A DNA stretch of 64,000 nt from assembly GCA_022605405.1 (NCBI GenBank), contig JABYQQ010000004.1, positions 2,046,001 to 2,110,000 on the forward strand, in the 5' to 3' direction. Within the stretch, counting starts at the first letter, position 1, and every line of letters starts with the position of its first letter. Under the pieces are notes generated by a model, which ran no database searches, was not told the DNA's origin, and saw nothing but the letters and a program-made list of their open reading frames with translations. Origin of the DNA: Earliella scabrosa. Its lineage: Eukaryota; Basidiomycota; Agaricomycetes; Polyporales; Polyporaceae. Below, one piece after another: positions 36,214 through 48,797 of the stretch. The translations under genes were made by a program, and so were the position numbers.

Positions 36214-37415
36214 ATGAGCTCCGTCGCTCTCATCGATAGCAACCTGAGCGACCTGAAGCTGCTCTCCAAGGGCAAGGTTCGGGATATTTACGCTACATCG
36301 GACCCGAACCTCCTTCTCTTCGTCGCGTCGGATCGCATATCCGCGTACGACGTAATCCTGCGCAACGTGAGTCCGCTCACAGCCTGCCGCAAAAATCCTG
36401 TCGCTGATCAGCTCTCTCCTCGCGCGACTCACGCATGTCTACCGTCGTGCGGTGGTGCGTTCCCGCCGACCGCAGGGCGTGCCGGACAAGGGGAAGGTGC
36501 TGACGAAGATCTCGCTGTTCTGGTTCGAGAAGCTGGAGCACATCATCCCGACGCACCTCGTCACCGCGGACGTCGGCGCGATGCCCGCGGAGGTCGGGGT
36601 GCACGCGGACGTGCTCGCGGGCCGCGCGATGCTCGTGAAGAAGGCGAGGGTCGTCCCGCTCGAGGCGATCGTGCGCGGGTACATCACCGGTGATCACTGC
36701 AGCTATCTGGCGTTGAGCGAGGAAAAGTTGTGCTGATTGCGTTGGCTCGGGATAGGCTCGGGTTGGGCCGAGTACAAGAAGAGCGGGACCGTGCACGGCA
36801 TTCCGCTCCCGGAGGGTCTGGTTGAGTCGCAGAAGCTCCCCGAACCGCTCTTCACGCCGTCCACGAAGGCGGAGCAGGGCGCGCACGACGAGAACATCTC
36901 TCCGCAGAAAGGTGCGCCCCGTCCTCCCTCGAGTATAGTATATCACCCTCGTCGCGGGGAAGCAGACTGATATCATGACCCGACATGCAGCGGCGGAACT
37001 CATCGGACCCGATCTATGCGCGAAGGTCGAGAAGGCGGCGCTGCAGCTGTACAAGGAAGCGGCGGACTACGCGCTCACGAAGGGCCTCATCCTCGCAGAC
37101 ACCAAGTTCGAGTTCGGGCTGGTGCCGTCCGCGGTTGAGGGCGGTGAGGACGAGCTGATCCTCGTCGACGAGGCCCTCACGCCCGATTCGTCGCGATACT
37201 GGCCCGCGGCGGAGTACAAGCCAGGGGGCCCGCAACCGAGCTTCGACAAGCAGTACCTGCGAGACTGGCTGACGCAGAACGGGTTCAGGAAGGGGCTCGA
37301 AAGCGGGCCCGAAGGTAAGGAGGGTCAGGGCTGGGTTATGGACGACAGTGTTGTCGAGGGGACGAGGAAGAGGTATCTGGAAGCTTTGGAAATGCTTACG
37401 GGCGAAGGTCTCTAA
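36214..37415 (+). CDS. ADE1: SAICAR synthetase (de novo purine biosynthesis)
   Basis: Phosphoribosylaminoimidazole-succinocarboxamide synthase joins CAIR and aspartate with ATP. It is a cytosolic enzyme, separate in fungi and bacteria but fused to PurE in animals. Four exons (36214-36366, 36476-36689, 36756-36911, 36991-37415) sum to 948 nt, 315 residues, the usual length of the fungal enzyme. Seen in order: [20 protein letters not shown] (the glycine-rich nucleotide loop G-K-V-R-D-I-Y); [33 protein letters not shown] (the substrate-site V-P-x-E-x-V-x-R-G-Y); [57 protein letters not shown]; and DKQYLRDWL. Every signature of the family is intact. Convergent with the MFS gene, with only 127 bp between stop codons. 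Confidence 0.97.
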
Positions 37416-37542
37416 TGCGGCGTACACGAAATAGAAGTTCGAAAGGAAAACGGCTATGTATTGATGACTAGAAGAATGCAGTTTGCGTAGGCTACGATGT
37501 ACAAGGCCAAAACAGCCCTTGATCCATTGCTGATGAGTTGCC

Positions 37543-40021
37543 TCATTGCTTGTGCATTACTTGCGAGGCAAACTTGCTCCTCGCACGGATAGCCGGGCCT
37601 TTCCAAAAAAGCACCTTCATGCACATAGCAAAAGTTGTCAGTGAAACGACACATTTGGACGACAGCAACGGCGTACGAGAGGTATTGGAATCATGGCGAC
37701 TGCGATGCACGCGAAGAGCGTTGTGCCCCAGTGGTACGTCAGGCGTGCGTACAGCTGGTGCGTAAAGAGCGGGAACACGGTGCCCATCAAGTTGCCTACA
37801 GAGCGGGGGAGTGAGACAAGTCGATCTCATGTCATTAATGAAACCATGGAGACATACGACTTAGACTCTGCCCGGCAAGCGCAGACGAGGCGAAGATGCC
37901 ATAACTGATATCACCTGTAAGAATGTGCCATGCGAGCGATTGGATGAATGCACTGACCAATCCGCAAGGTACGTGAAGACGGCGACGTAGATGACGAAGA
38001 GCGCGGTGAAAATCACCTGAAATGCGGTGAGCTGTCGCTCCGTCAGGCAAGAGTATCACGCTGCTAAACTCACGAAAACACCCATGGCCATGCCGATCCA
38101 GGGCACCGTCGGGAACGTACACCACGCATATATGAACATCCCAGCCGGGAACAATACCGCCGCAAAGCATGCGCTGTACAGACGAGCTTCGGGGCCCCTT
38201 GTCTTGTGATACTTCCTACGGTAGAGGTTAGTTACTTTGCCTCTATGGGGTAGAGAGGAGACGCACGCATAGAGCCGCTCCTGGAATATCTGTATCGCCT
38301 CGCCGACGAAGCATCCAACGCTGCACGATAGTATGTCAGCGACTGTGGCCCGATCTCGAAGGCGGCAATTATCTCACATCATCGCAGCAAATACGGTGCC
38401 TGTTTCACCAGTTGAGAAACCGTGGATTGTACGGAAGGCTGGCCCAATAGACCTGCGCGAGCGTCAGAAGTGCAGAGCGAAAGGATCGGGAAAGGGGACA
38501 TACGCAACGAGAACATAGAGAATACCCCATGCGAAACCTGCCCATAGCTACAGTTACTGATGAGCAGATATTGGAATGTCACCTCATGTGGGCTACATAC
38601 GCTGAAGGATGCAACGACGGGCTCGGTGAATAGTAGATCTGTAACCAAGTTGGTCTACATGCACGCGAACGACACGGAAACGGGATTACTCACATATCGG
38701 ACGGGTGCAAGAGATGTAAATCAGCGTGCGTAGACTGGCGCGTTCATCCTCTATGCGGGCACGATAATGAACATTCCCCGTCTCCTTGCGCATCTTCTTG
38801 GCCAGGCGGGTCAGGAGCACGCCAGACCGCGTTTCCTTCATGCATATCGGCACTGCGATCACGAAGATGCCAAGCCAGCTGCAAGAATTCGGTGAATTGT
38901 CAGCGCTCGTGAACAGACTGAAAGCGGACACTGGAGCCTACACACATGACGTGCATCCACTGGATCCATCTCCACCCGAGGCTAGGGTTTTGTTCTATCC
39001 AGCCGGCCGCTATGCATCCTACTCCAGGGCCCGAGAGAACCATGACTGCAAATGCAGACATGGGAACGCCGCGTCTAGAGATTGCTTGATTGATTAGGCG
39101 GTATAGTCACGATGAGAGGGGCGTACTCGTGTGGCGCCCAAATGTCCGCGATTGTGCCGCCCACCATCGCAGAGGATGTAGATCCAAAAGCTCCCGCAAG
39201 GAGCCGGGCCACAAGCACCGTCTCAATGTTGGGAGCCCTGTCGGCGAGGTCAGCGAACCGGATGCCTGCCTCTGACTCTGAACTCACAGAGCGGTCATCA
39301 TGTGCATGAGGAGACAGCCGAGGCCACTGAAGAAGTAGATTGGCTGTCTGCCGAATTCCTCGCTGAACGACGTGGATATGAGCGGAACGAGGGCGAAGCC
39401 GAGCGTGAACGTCGACAGACCGATCGTCGCTTGGAATTCTGTCGCGTTCAGGTCCCGAGTCAGAGAAGGGAAGCCGAGCGCGTATGCACCCGAGGACGAA
39501 GCTACCGACGGAATGCAATGCGCGGTTGGTAGAGGTTCGGACGCAATCGAGATTCAGGGGCATGGACGCACCAGTGATGATGGAGAAGAAGGACGCGGTC
39601 AGGGTTATGGCCCACTTCCGAGCAAACGAGAAGTTGGCGGGGTCCCGGGGATCCCCCTCGTCGAACTCCACCTGGAGAAGGTCCCCGGGGTAAATGTTAG
39701 AAGTCTATCTGGCGGAAGAGAAGCAAGGGTCAAAGAAGAGCTCACGTATATCGTCTCATCCGATGCGTCCTCTTCGGAGGTTTCTTCCTGGAGCTCTGTC
39801 TTGTTTTTCTCTTCGTCGTGATGGGACCCATACGCGTGCTGGTACCGGTGCTCGTGCAACTGACGAACACAACCCTCGTCGAGAACAGTGTCTGGCGACC
39901 TCTCGAAGGACGGCACGCGCGGATGTATGGGCTCGCGCACACTTGCACAAGAGCGTTCCGCAAGACTTCGGGTGTCTGCGCAGGGGTCGCTCGTGGCGCC
40001 TTCATGATGGCTGGGCCGCAT
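37543..40021 (-). CDS. Major facilitator superfamily exporter (DHA1 drug:H+ type)
   Basis: A twelve-helix plasma-membrane proton antiporter of the fungal multidrug/polyamine group. The start is the ATG at 40019-40021; earlier frame is open but lacks ATG. A hydrophilic, acidic and His-rich N-terminus of about 100 residues is followed by VEFDEGDPRDPANFSFARKW, the usual lead into helix 1. Then come SSSGAYALGFPSLTRDLNAT, EEFGRQPIYFFSG (motif A position), MVGGTIADIWAPHERGVPMS and GPGVGCIAAGWIEQN. The central cytoplasmic loop holds LLTRLAKKMRKETG and EDERASLRTLIYIS. The second half reads RPIYLLFTEPVVASFSLWAG, FAWGILYVLV, TIHGFSTGETGTVFAAM, KYHKTRGPEARLYSACF and TYLADCYGIFASSALAGQSL. It ends AIRARSKFASQVMHKQ with the stop at 37543-37545. 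About a dozen introns were placed by frame. The substrate cannot be inferred. Confidence 0.9.
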
Positions 40022-40956
40022 GATACCCGCCTGAGCTACCAAACTCGAGGGTGTGTTTGAACAAGTGCGACGGAGGCTTGTCCAGGGACATGGAGGAGCG
40101 AGAGCAGACCCTAGGGCGTCTCGTGGGAGTCATTTTGACTGCATTATGAGTGCCTGTCGGCGAGAACGGCAGACTGGACGGGTGCCACTGCCAGGTGGAT
40201 CAATCAGGCTCTCTCCTGTACCGTTTATCCGGCCACGCGATCGCAGGTCCCCATTGCGCCTGTCGCATGATCCGTTCGCTCCGTTCTTGCGATACTTACT
40301 TATGTACTGAGTGTTCCAGTCTTCAATGTGTTGTTTCGTCAGCACTGATTCTGAATGTGTATTGCAGTCGATCGTACGTTCAAGTCTGGCGAGGGGCCAA
40401 TAACATGGATGGGTTTCGCCTGAAGCTCACCAACTCGCGTGTTCATGCATCATTCAGATGCCTGGCTGAAGACAGGAGCTTGTCGACTACTTCAGCAAGA
40501 CCATGTCCACTCAAGTTCCGTCCTGACGGACCGCAGCTGACGTACGGCGTGGGAGGACTCTGGAGTCCGAAAGCTGCTTGGTCCCGTGTGATGCATACTA
40601 GCCAGACTCTCTCCGCGGTCAAGTTGAAGGCCATGCCAATGGCAGCGCAGACTCGAGCGAACGGGTGACGCTTCGACGCTTCGGCTACTAAGTATTACCT
40701 ACCCGATGTTTGTGTTTGTTGCTCAAGAGCCTTAGATTCTAACACGCACAAACAACGCCCATGTGCCGTCATACTTCGCCTCAGGCCAAGGCTTGTCCCT
40801 CGTAATAGTATCTCCAGCACCCCTCGCGGGCTCACGGTCGCTGCACAATCCACCTAATTGATGCCCTCTTGATACTTCCTGCTCATCCCTGGCCTCTCCG
40901 TCTCGGCCGTTTCTCGTCAGTCCGAACCGCCCCATCACGGCCTCATTGACCGTGAC
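40022..40956. other. Divergent region between the MFS exporter and the flavin reductase
   Basis: 935 bp. The minus frame at 40443-40634 and the plus frame at 40408-40668 are open and moderately protein-like but overlap each other completely, and neither is recognised. Likely promoters of the two flanking divergent genes. Confidence 0.4.
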
Positions 40957-41694
40957 ATGCTCTCATTTGCACGCCATGCCTCAAGGCAACGCCCAAATGC
41001 CTGCAGGTGCGCGCGGGCCCTCGTCACTGACGCGTCCGCGGTCCGCAACAACCTCCGCACCCTCCTCCGCGACACCGCGCAACCCGTCGCTGTCGTGACA
41101 GCGCGTATGGATCCCGCCATTCCACACGCGCAACACCCATCGCATACCCATAATGGACCGAAAGAGAGCCGCTTTCATGGTGCGACCCTGTCCTCTTTCA
41201 GCTCCATCGCCATGGACCCGCATCCGCTCGTCGCGTTCTCGCTCCGCATCCCCTCCCGCATGGCCACCTCCCTCACCTCCGCGCACGCCCATGGTCCCTC
41301 CTCGGGGCTCGCGCATCTCGTCGTCAACATCCTGTCCGAGCACCAGGTTGACACTGCTGTGCGCTTCTCCCGCCCGGACGTCCACCCGGAGCCCTTTGTC
41401 GGTCTGCCGTACTCGCTCACCCAGGAGGGTTTGCCCGTGCTGAACGGCAGCATTGGCGCCATCTCATGTCGGCTCGTCGCGGCGTCGTGGAAGCTGCATG
41501 ACCTGGAGTCTCTCGTGGGTGGGGAGCGCAAGAGGGAGGAGGGACAGTGGGAGGGCGAGGGGGTCGCGTCGGAGCTGTTCATTGCGGAGGTGGTGCGTGT
41601 AGAACGGACACCATTCGAGGGCGAGCCGCGTCCGTTGTTGTACCACCGACGAGACTATTACACCACGCGCCCAATTGTGGTGGACACCAGTTGA
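40957..41694 (+). CDS. Flavin-reductase-like FMN-binding split-barrel protein
   Basis: A single-exon gene of 245 residues. The N-terminus, MLSFARHASRQRPNACRCAR, is basic and hydroxylated, resembling a mitochondrial presequence. The body shows the flavin-reductase-like split barrel: LRTLLRDTAQPVAVVTARMD (strand 1-2), HGATLSSFSSIAMDPHPLVA (the flavin-contacting GxTxSSF-x-S-x-x-x-x-P motif), FSLRIPSRMATSL, AHLVVNILSEHQ, then NGSIGAISCRLVAASWKLHD and ELFIAEVVRVER. It ends with the usual PLLYHRRDYYT. Family members reduce flavin with NAD(P)H for a partner monooxygenase or act as heme-like FMN proteins; the partner here is unknown. A decayed partial copy of residues about 155-183 lies at 42139-42222. 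Confidence 0.85.
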   Translation: MLSFARHASRQRPNACRCARALVTDASAVRNNLRTLLRDTAQPVAVVTARMDPAIPHAQHPSHTHNGPKESRFHGATLSSFSSIAMDPHPLVAFSLRIPSRMATSLTSAHAHGPSSGLAHLVVNILSEHQVDTAVRFSRPDVHPEPFVGLPYSLTQEGLPVLNGSIGAISCRLVAASWKLHDLESLVGGERKREEGQWEGEGVASELFIAEVVRVERTPFEGEPRPLLYHRRDYYTTRPIVVDTS

Positions 41695-42138
41695 GAACCG
41701 TCAAGTTGAGGCAATAGTACGCTCTTTCGTACTACTATCGCTGCACCAGTAATGTAAATATCCATACTCACCTAGTTTTCTCTGCCTTGAATGGTCGCAA
41801 TCGTCATGTATAGACACTAACTAACGGTATTCACTCAAATTCTGCCACCACGAGTCTTTGCGGTGGCAGAGGGAGGCGCGCCGCTAGCACTTTCCCGGGT
41901 TACTACCGATGGCTGCTCATGTGGCAGCTGACTTACGGCGAGTTTGTCAACGTTGGCTCTTGCAACTCGGTGAGCCCTGGACTTTCGTGCCCCGGAATAG
42001 TCGACGTCCGTTGGCAAAGTTGGAAAGTTGTCGCAAATTGAGAGCAGGAGCTCACCATCAGTACTTAGTACTTAGCCCCGGAAGCCGTTGACGCCACACA
42101 TTGGCAGTATTCTACACTGGGGAGACTATTGTTGCCCG

Positions 42139-42222
42139 CCAAGGAGGTTCTGCCCATCCTGAACGGCCCACCGCCGTTCGCATGTTGGCTCGTCATAGCG
42201 TCGTGGCAGTTGCATAGCCTTA
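42139..42222 (+). pseudogene. Fragment of a flavin-reductase-like gene
   Basis: About 84 bp aligned to 41424-41505 of the upstream gene: VLPILNGPPP corresponds to GLPVLNGSIG, and CWLVIASWQLHSL to CRLVAASWKLHDL. The reading frame is not part of any longer ORF. It is the remnant of a tandem duplication, in an otherwise empty stretch (41695-42391). Confidence 0.6.
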
Positions 42223-42391
42223 ATTGTCAACGAACATTGAGCTTAGTAGTCTAGCTTGAGCGAGATGCAACAATAGCGATACAATAACGACATATAGTAC
42301 AGATGTTGACAGCGACATGACACGACCCCAGGGAACCACCCGCCTCCTGGACGTCGTAGGCAGAAGGGAGGTCCGGCATGCAAAGTATAGA

Positions 42392-45300
42392 CTACAGTTT
42401 CACGAACGAGAACAACGCGCTCATCTGCACCCACCGCCGGCCCGATTGATCGAGGTACCTCTCTACGACGCTCTTCAGGTACTGACATGTGTTGCCTTGC
42501 ATCGCCGTCAACGAGGACAACTCTGCGTGCGCACGTAAGGTCAGTTCAGGGCAGAATGAATGTAAGAAGCGACCGACCATCTCGTAGTGCACCCGACGCG
42601 GCTTCCCGCGCTTTGTCGATATCAAACAGCGACATGTAGTATCGTAGCTGGTTGTAGAGTTGCGCGTCCGAGTACTGTGGATGAGCCGCACGTTAGCTCA
42701 GATAGAAGCTCAAGACACGTTGACCGCGGTGCTCACCTCGAATGCGACCTTGCCCTGACAGCCAGGTCTCAAACACCTCCGACCATACACGCCCATCATA
42801 CGTGTCCGATTTGCGCATGTGGAGTCTTCGCAGACTGTCCAGCTCTCGTAGTACTTGGCGATGTGCTCACGGATCTGCACCTCCAGCTGCGTTTGCACAC
42901 TCGGCATCCCAACCGCAGCTCGACATTGTGGGCACGTCAGGCCCGCGGTTTGAATATGTGATTTCTACAGGTCCATGTGAATACTTGGCGACAGAATGAG
43001 AGGTGCAACGACATACCTCACGCTCGTTGAGAGGTCCGAACGGCACGCTGTTCTGGCATGACCGACAGCGTACAAGGAAAGGGTCTGCGTCCTTGAAACG
43101 CTGCGCGTCCGACATGAGCGAGTCGAGCGTCCCGAAAGACTTCTCCTCGGATTCTCCAGCGGTGATTGTGCGATACCTGTTCGGATCGAGACCCAAACAT
43201 TCTGCGAGTCGTGCGCGATCGGTCCCCTCGATTGGGTCACAGAGACGCTCGATAGGAGGAAGGACCTGCTGCGATAGGTAGTGTTCGTAGTCTACACAAA
43301 TCGTGAGTCTGACGGATCGGCGTAATAGCATCTGTCACCCACCGATCTTGAGCTTGTCACTCTCGCGGCGAACCTCATCAGGATGTTTCGCGCGATCGGC
43401 CTGAGCCGACTTCGAAGTCTCGCCGTTCTCCCCAAGGCAGAAGACATAGGGGATGACATCGCCTGCGCGGGAAGTACCGCCCTTTGCCTTCAGGCGTAGA
43501 GCGACCTGGACGTGCGGCTGGCTCTTGGCATCAGGATAGTCCTCGGGGTTCTTGCCCAAACGCTTCGATGAAGGTTAGCAGCGTTATTCACGAGTGTATG
43601 AGGTCGGTACTCATACCTTGTAGATAATGAATTCATCGAGCTTGATCTTGCCCCCTCGGACTTGCTCGCCGATGGTAGTCAGATACTCGTGGATGTTCTC
43701 CACTACAGTCTCGGTCGCTTCGCCCGACAATATCTGCTCCAGCACATATCTGCAGAGGCTTGTCAGGATGCAGAGTCAGAGACAGGGGCAATCATCGTAC
43801 GTACTGCGAGACGGTCTTGGACAGCGCACAGTACTCGCGACGCTTCATGTCCAGGCCTTTGACTTCAGTTGATGTCCTGTCCTTGTCCTCGACCTTCACA
43901 GCAGCGTATTTCTTCTTCTGCAGGAGCAGTAGTCGCTTGAAGATGCCGTCGAGATCGATCTCGAGTAGCTTGTAGCAGTCGTTGACCGCTTTCTTGAACT
44001 CCGAAGATATCTTCAACGCCTCAGCTAGGTCGGTCACATTAGAGTTTACGAATACCGAGTCGGTATCTCCATAAACGACCTGAACAATGACTGGTCAACA
44101 AAAGACAGCATGATAGAAGTGCCCGACGCACGTCAAGCTGCATGGACTCAGCGAGCTCCCTGGTGTGTGTCAAGATCTCACGACCCTTGAATGTGGTAAG
44201 GGCAGCGAGTGGGCGGGCGTAGAAGCGCGAGTACTCGAAGCCGAGACAACCATACATACTGTTGGCCGTCAGCTTCAAGGCCATCTGCTTGATGTCCCAC
44301 TGCAGTATGACGCGGTCAGTGCATGATCAACGTGCCTCACTTGATCGGACCCACCTGAAGCAGCTGGGCTGGCGTCGCCTTTTTGTCCTTCATCAGGCTC
44401 TTAACCTGCCTACGACGACTGACAAGGGTGGCAATGAGACGAGGAAGAACGCCTTGGCCAGTCCCTTCTGAAGGTGGTTCAGGGATCTTCTCTTCGCCGT
44501 CCTGTCACGCGAGTCAGGACGGTGTCCCGTCGGAAAAAAACAGAATACCAACCGCATCCTCCACGGGCTCGACAGTCGTGAAGTCGATGTTGTACTCCTG
44601 GATAATGCTGGGATACAGCGAGTTAAAGTCCATGACGAGGATGTACTTGTCCCAAAGACCACGTTTCGGCTCAAAGACGAGACCGCCCTTGTATTTGTCC
44701 TTCTTGCCCTTGGTTGCCTTCGTACCTTCGCCCTCGTCATCTTCCTTCTCCGCCTTGATGGCCGTCGCGGCCTTCTTGCCATAGAGCTTGTCGGGGCAGA
44801 TGTATTTGAGGCGATGGAACTCGTGAAGCAAAATGTACTCGTTACGCTCTGCACGACCTCCGTTCAGAGTCTTGTTCCTGTATGGCTGTTGTTAACACGC
44901 ATCTTGCCATCAGACAAGTACGCTCCATACCATGAGTTTCCAGCGAGGTTCGTCAACTGTCGAGTGAGAGGCAGGATCTGCACTTTGGATGCCAGGGCCA
45001 TCTGGTAGTGCGCGTCCAGCTCACAGTGCCGGACGAACGTTAACAGTCGATCAGGAGTGCTAACGCTGCCATCGAAGTAGCTTGCGGTATCATCGGGATC
45101 GATCTCCTGCCGTTCACTCTTGAGATGCGTCTTGCACATCTCTGTGAGAGACCATGTTGTCGAGGCGATCATCCCCTAGCACAGAAGTGAGTGAGCTGGG
45201 GGCTAGAGCATGACGACGGAAGAGCGCACCTTGGCACCATCACTGGCAAGGTCGCACAATAGCCGTCCACTCAGGAATCGCAGGTTGGTCCCCTGACGTC

Positions 45301-47688
45301 CGATGTTGGGCCACTTCGATCGTCTGAAGCGACCAATGCGCGACCAGTGGTCTGCCTTGAGCTCCCGCATACGATGGAGCATGACGTCTAGCGACACGCC
45401 GAGGAATTCATGTCCAACGATGACGTCCGGGTCGGCTTTGTGGATAGTGACTGTTTTCCAGTTCTATCAGCAACCATGTTGCGCCACAAAACGGGGTTAG
45501 TCTCACTCAGGAGGTTGTTGAGCAGCACACGCTCGTTCATCATGGCCGAGATGACACCTTTGCCGTTCATGCCTGCGCGAGCTTCGAAGTTGGGCGGGAA
45601 GCGGTCGAGCGGCCTGACGAACGTCCGTACAGTACATGGGAGTTGTTCCGGAGGTGTGGGGTCGTCGATGTCCACTGTGCAGCGTATGAGTGCGGAGAAC
45701 GCCGACATCGACAAGCAACACTCACGATTGGACCATATCCGGGCTGTTGCGCAAACAATCTCCCGTATGTTCTCGCGATGGTTCACAATGGTCCGCATGC
45801 TGAGGGAAACGATAGTTAGAGGCGGCATATCTCGCGGAGCATCAGGGTCGGTCTCGGCGAAGGGGTTAATATCCTTGGGGTCAGAGACCGTGGCCTCGAG
45901 TTTACACCAAGAGACCTACATGCGTCGGTTAGTCTTCACAGCCTATGCACCAGGAAGAATGAAGTTTACGTACACCCTTGTTGTCGATCTCTGGATGTTT
46001 GATCTGCAGCCAGCATGGACCCATGATCTTGCGCTTGAGCACGAGCAACTCGAATGCGCTCGTGTTCGTCCCGAAGATGCGCGAGAAGTTGGGACTGGAC
46101 GCGTTGTTGGGCAGTTGCGGCTCTGTAGACATAGTCAGCCGCGAGGTTGTGACTCGGACTTCCGGAGAACATACCAGTGAACGGGTAAACGACCTTCAGC
46201 CATTCTCTCTCTTCTCTCGGCACATCCTTCTCACCAAACGCATACTTGCGTTTCACAAACTTGGCCTTGAAGGTCTTGATCCCAGCCTTCTTGCGCAACC
46301 GATCGAAGTCCGAGTAGATGGCCGGCAGCTCCGGCACCATGTCCGTCTCGTACATCTCCCCTGTGTCCTCATCTTCCTCCATGCGACGCTCACGCGGAAG
46401 GACGAACAGGTTGCGTTCAAGGTTCTCGACGGTGACACAGATCGAGACCCACACCTTGGACTTCTTATCTTGCGTCTTGCCGATGAAGTAGAGCTTGCCT
46501 TCGTGTTCGAGGTAGTCAAGCCAGTAGAAGCGCAGAGAGCCGTCTTCCTCGAGAACAGAGAGATTGGATGGGGCAGGAATACGCGCCGTGGCGGTCGATG
46601 AAGCAGCCGGCCCGATGGCTTCGTCCGATGCGACCGTGAGCGAATCGTAAACAGAAAGCCAGGCCGGGGTGTCGTCCAGCTTCTTCTTCGTAGGAGCGGT
46701 GTTCCCGTTGATGGGCTTCAAAGGTTTGGCCTCAGAGTCCACCTCGATCTTCGATTTCGGCTTCGGCTTCAGATCAAGCTCGTCATCGTCGATGTCCATG
46801 AACGCGTCCATGTCGACGTCGTCGAAGGAGCTGTCAGCATCTTCTGTCCCGCTCTCTACGCCGAGCTTCCCCATGCGCTCAATGGCGGGCGCGATACCAG
46901 GAGCTTCTGTTCTCGCCTTCTTCTTCGGGCTGAAGCAATCATCTCCGCTGGAAGGCCCGGCACCTTCGTCCAAGTAGGGAACGTCAGAGGAGTCTGCGCT
47001 GCTATAACCGTATCCTGATCCGTTCGTGCGCGGACGGTGAGAAAATCCATGGTGGGGAGGCGAAGAACTACGTCCATCATATTCAGGGTCTGGCTCCGGT
47101 TTCCGTTTACGCGACTTCACCACTGGCTTCGCTGGGATGTGGTCCATGTCGCCTAAAAGGTTGGACATGAAGTCCTCCTCCTTCTCTGCAGAGACAGCCG
47201 GTCTGTACACGCTGATAGAGGGGGTGACCGCGGGTGGTGGGGGTTTGGCCTTGGTCTTAACCTTGCCTTTCGCATCTGCCTTCCCCTTCTTTGCTGTAGA
47301 TCGACGGTTGGGTAGGTTGCTTATTAGAAATTTCAAAAGGCACGCACATTTGGTCTTACGGCGATCATCGTCGCTCTGCTCACTCTCCTCAGCCTGCTCG
47401 AAGTCATCCACGCCTGTATCGACGTAACCGCTGAAACCATCGTCCTCCACAAAGTCGTCCTTGGCCAGACGGTTTGCCACAATAGACCTATACTGAGCCT
47501 CAGAGACCTCATCGTAGATCTTGTCGTCTTCTTCAACCTGAAGACGCGTCAGAATAGGGTGGACGACGCGCCGTACTGCGCGCGTGGACGCGTACCTTGT
47601 ATGTGCGTTTGCCACCCTCACGTGCGCGCTTTAGCTCCTCAAGTCTTGCAAGCTTCTGGGCCTTCTGCTGTCGTGTCCTGCTCGACAT
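42392..47688 (-). CDS. POL1: DNA polymerase alpha catalytic subunit
   Basis: The nuclear replicative polymerase that extends primase-made RNA primers. The start ATG at 47686-47688 gives [20 protein letters not shown]. The N-terminal p180 region has [20 protein letters not shown], then [17 protein letters not shown]. An acidic, disordered part with KKKARTE and [17 protein letters not shown] follows, then [19 protein letters not shown]. The exonuclease-like domain has [15 protein letters not shown] where active B-family enzymes have an acidic Exo I motif, so proofreading is absent, as normal for alpha. The polymerase core is complete: [16 protein letters not shown] (motif A), [20 protein letters not shown] (motif B) and [12 protein letters not shown] (motif C). 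The C-terminus has two Cys4 modules, one with CRSC and TCPQC, one with CEDSTC and CLRPGC. It ends with [19 protein letters not shown]. Many short introns were recognised by frame, and exon ends in the disordered part are least certain. Confidence 0.95.
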
Positions 47689-47958
47689 TGCTTCGTGGAA
47701 GTTGTGATTGAAGCGGGGGAACGACGATAGAGGGCAATTACAGGTAAGTAAATGAGAGCCAGACGCGCCTGGCGCGCCATGCGACACGCTTTGAGGCGGA
47801 GACGGAAAGCGTGGTAAGCACGTGCCATGCTCTACCCCTAACCCCACTGGAGTAAGCCCTAACCTTACAACGTTCGGCTTTCCAAAGGCTCTCACTCAGC
47901 ATCACCGGACGGTGCGACTTGTCCTGTATCCTTCACTCTCACCACGACCACGACCATC
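47689..47958. promoter_or_regulatory. Shared divergent promoter of POL1 and GRX5
   Basis: Only 270 bp separate the start codons. GACGCGCC at 47762-47769 and GGCGCGCC at 47771-47778 are GC-rich words similar to the MCB/E2F-type elements that drive S-phase genes in fungi, but neither is the exact ACGCGT core. Role inferred from position only. Confidence 0.35.
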
Positions 47959-48601
47959 ATGTTCAGAACAGCTCTGCGTACATCGGTATGTTGCATTACT
48001 TAAAACCTTTGCGACGAGTCCTTAATGGTCGCATAGTTCACCGCGCTCCGCGCACCAGCTCGTGTGCCAGCACTTGCACTTGCATCACCGTCGGGTTCCA
48101 TTGCACGGAGGTATATCAGCCAAGAAGTCCGTGCGAAGATACAGCAAGCAGTTACCTCCACGCCAGTTGTGCTTTTCATGAAGGGTACTCCGGACGCGCC
48201 TCAATGTGGCTTCTCCCGAGCAGCAGTGCAGGTGCTCGGCATCCATGGTGTTCCGGAGGAGAAGATGAAGACATTCGACGTGTTGGAGGACAGCGAACTC
48301 AGGCAGAGCATTAAGGAGTTCTCGTACGTGTCTCATTCGCACCATCGTGTCCATGTCCCGCTGACAGACCCTCGGTCAGTGATTGGCCAACAATACCGCA
48401 GCTATACGTCAACGGGGAATTCGTTGGTGGCTGCGATATCCTATTGAACAGTACGTCCATAGCCTTCATATTCTGTACCCTGCCCTTATCCCCATGCCTA
48501 CAATGTCAGTGCATCAATCCGGCGAACTGGACGAACTTCTCGTCAAGTCTGGCGTGATCCCGCCCGAGGAAGCTGAGTCCGAGCCTCCAACGCAGAATTA
48601 G
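47959..48601 (+). CDS. GRX5: Mitochondrial monothiol glutaredoxin Grx5
   Basis: A matrix protein that receives [2Fe-2S] clusters from the Isu scaffold and passes them to targets. Four exons (47959-47985, 48037-48323, 48380-48450, 48510-48601) total 477 nt and 158 residues. The N-terminus, [20 protein letters not shown], is a mitochondrial presequence; [16 protein letters not shown] begins the mature domain. [20 protein letters not shown] carries the defining CGFS active site with the single catalytic Cys. [18 protein letters not shown] holds the TVP-like cis-proline segment (here TIP) and the glutathione-binding GGCD. The start is the only in-frame ATG that provides a presequence. Confidence 0.96.
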
Positions 48602-48797
48602 ACGTAGGGAGCTAGGGAGGGTGCGTGTTCTGGTCCGTACTTATGTGTTATCCGTACACTCCAACTATCGACCGCACTGCATCATCCGCTCGGTGTATTC
48701 ATATAGAAGACGAGCTAACCTCCACCAATGGATACACCTTCGCAATACGTCCGTAGGTGGGAGAGAGATCGGAAAGCACAGTACCGATGCATTCTGT

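Noticed and set aside
40408..40668. Complementary open frames (plus 40408-40668, minus 40443-40634)
   Set aside because: Both strands look equally protein-like and there is no recognised family or start context; left as intergenic.
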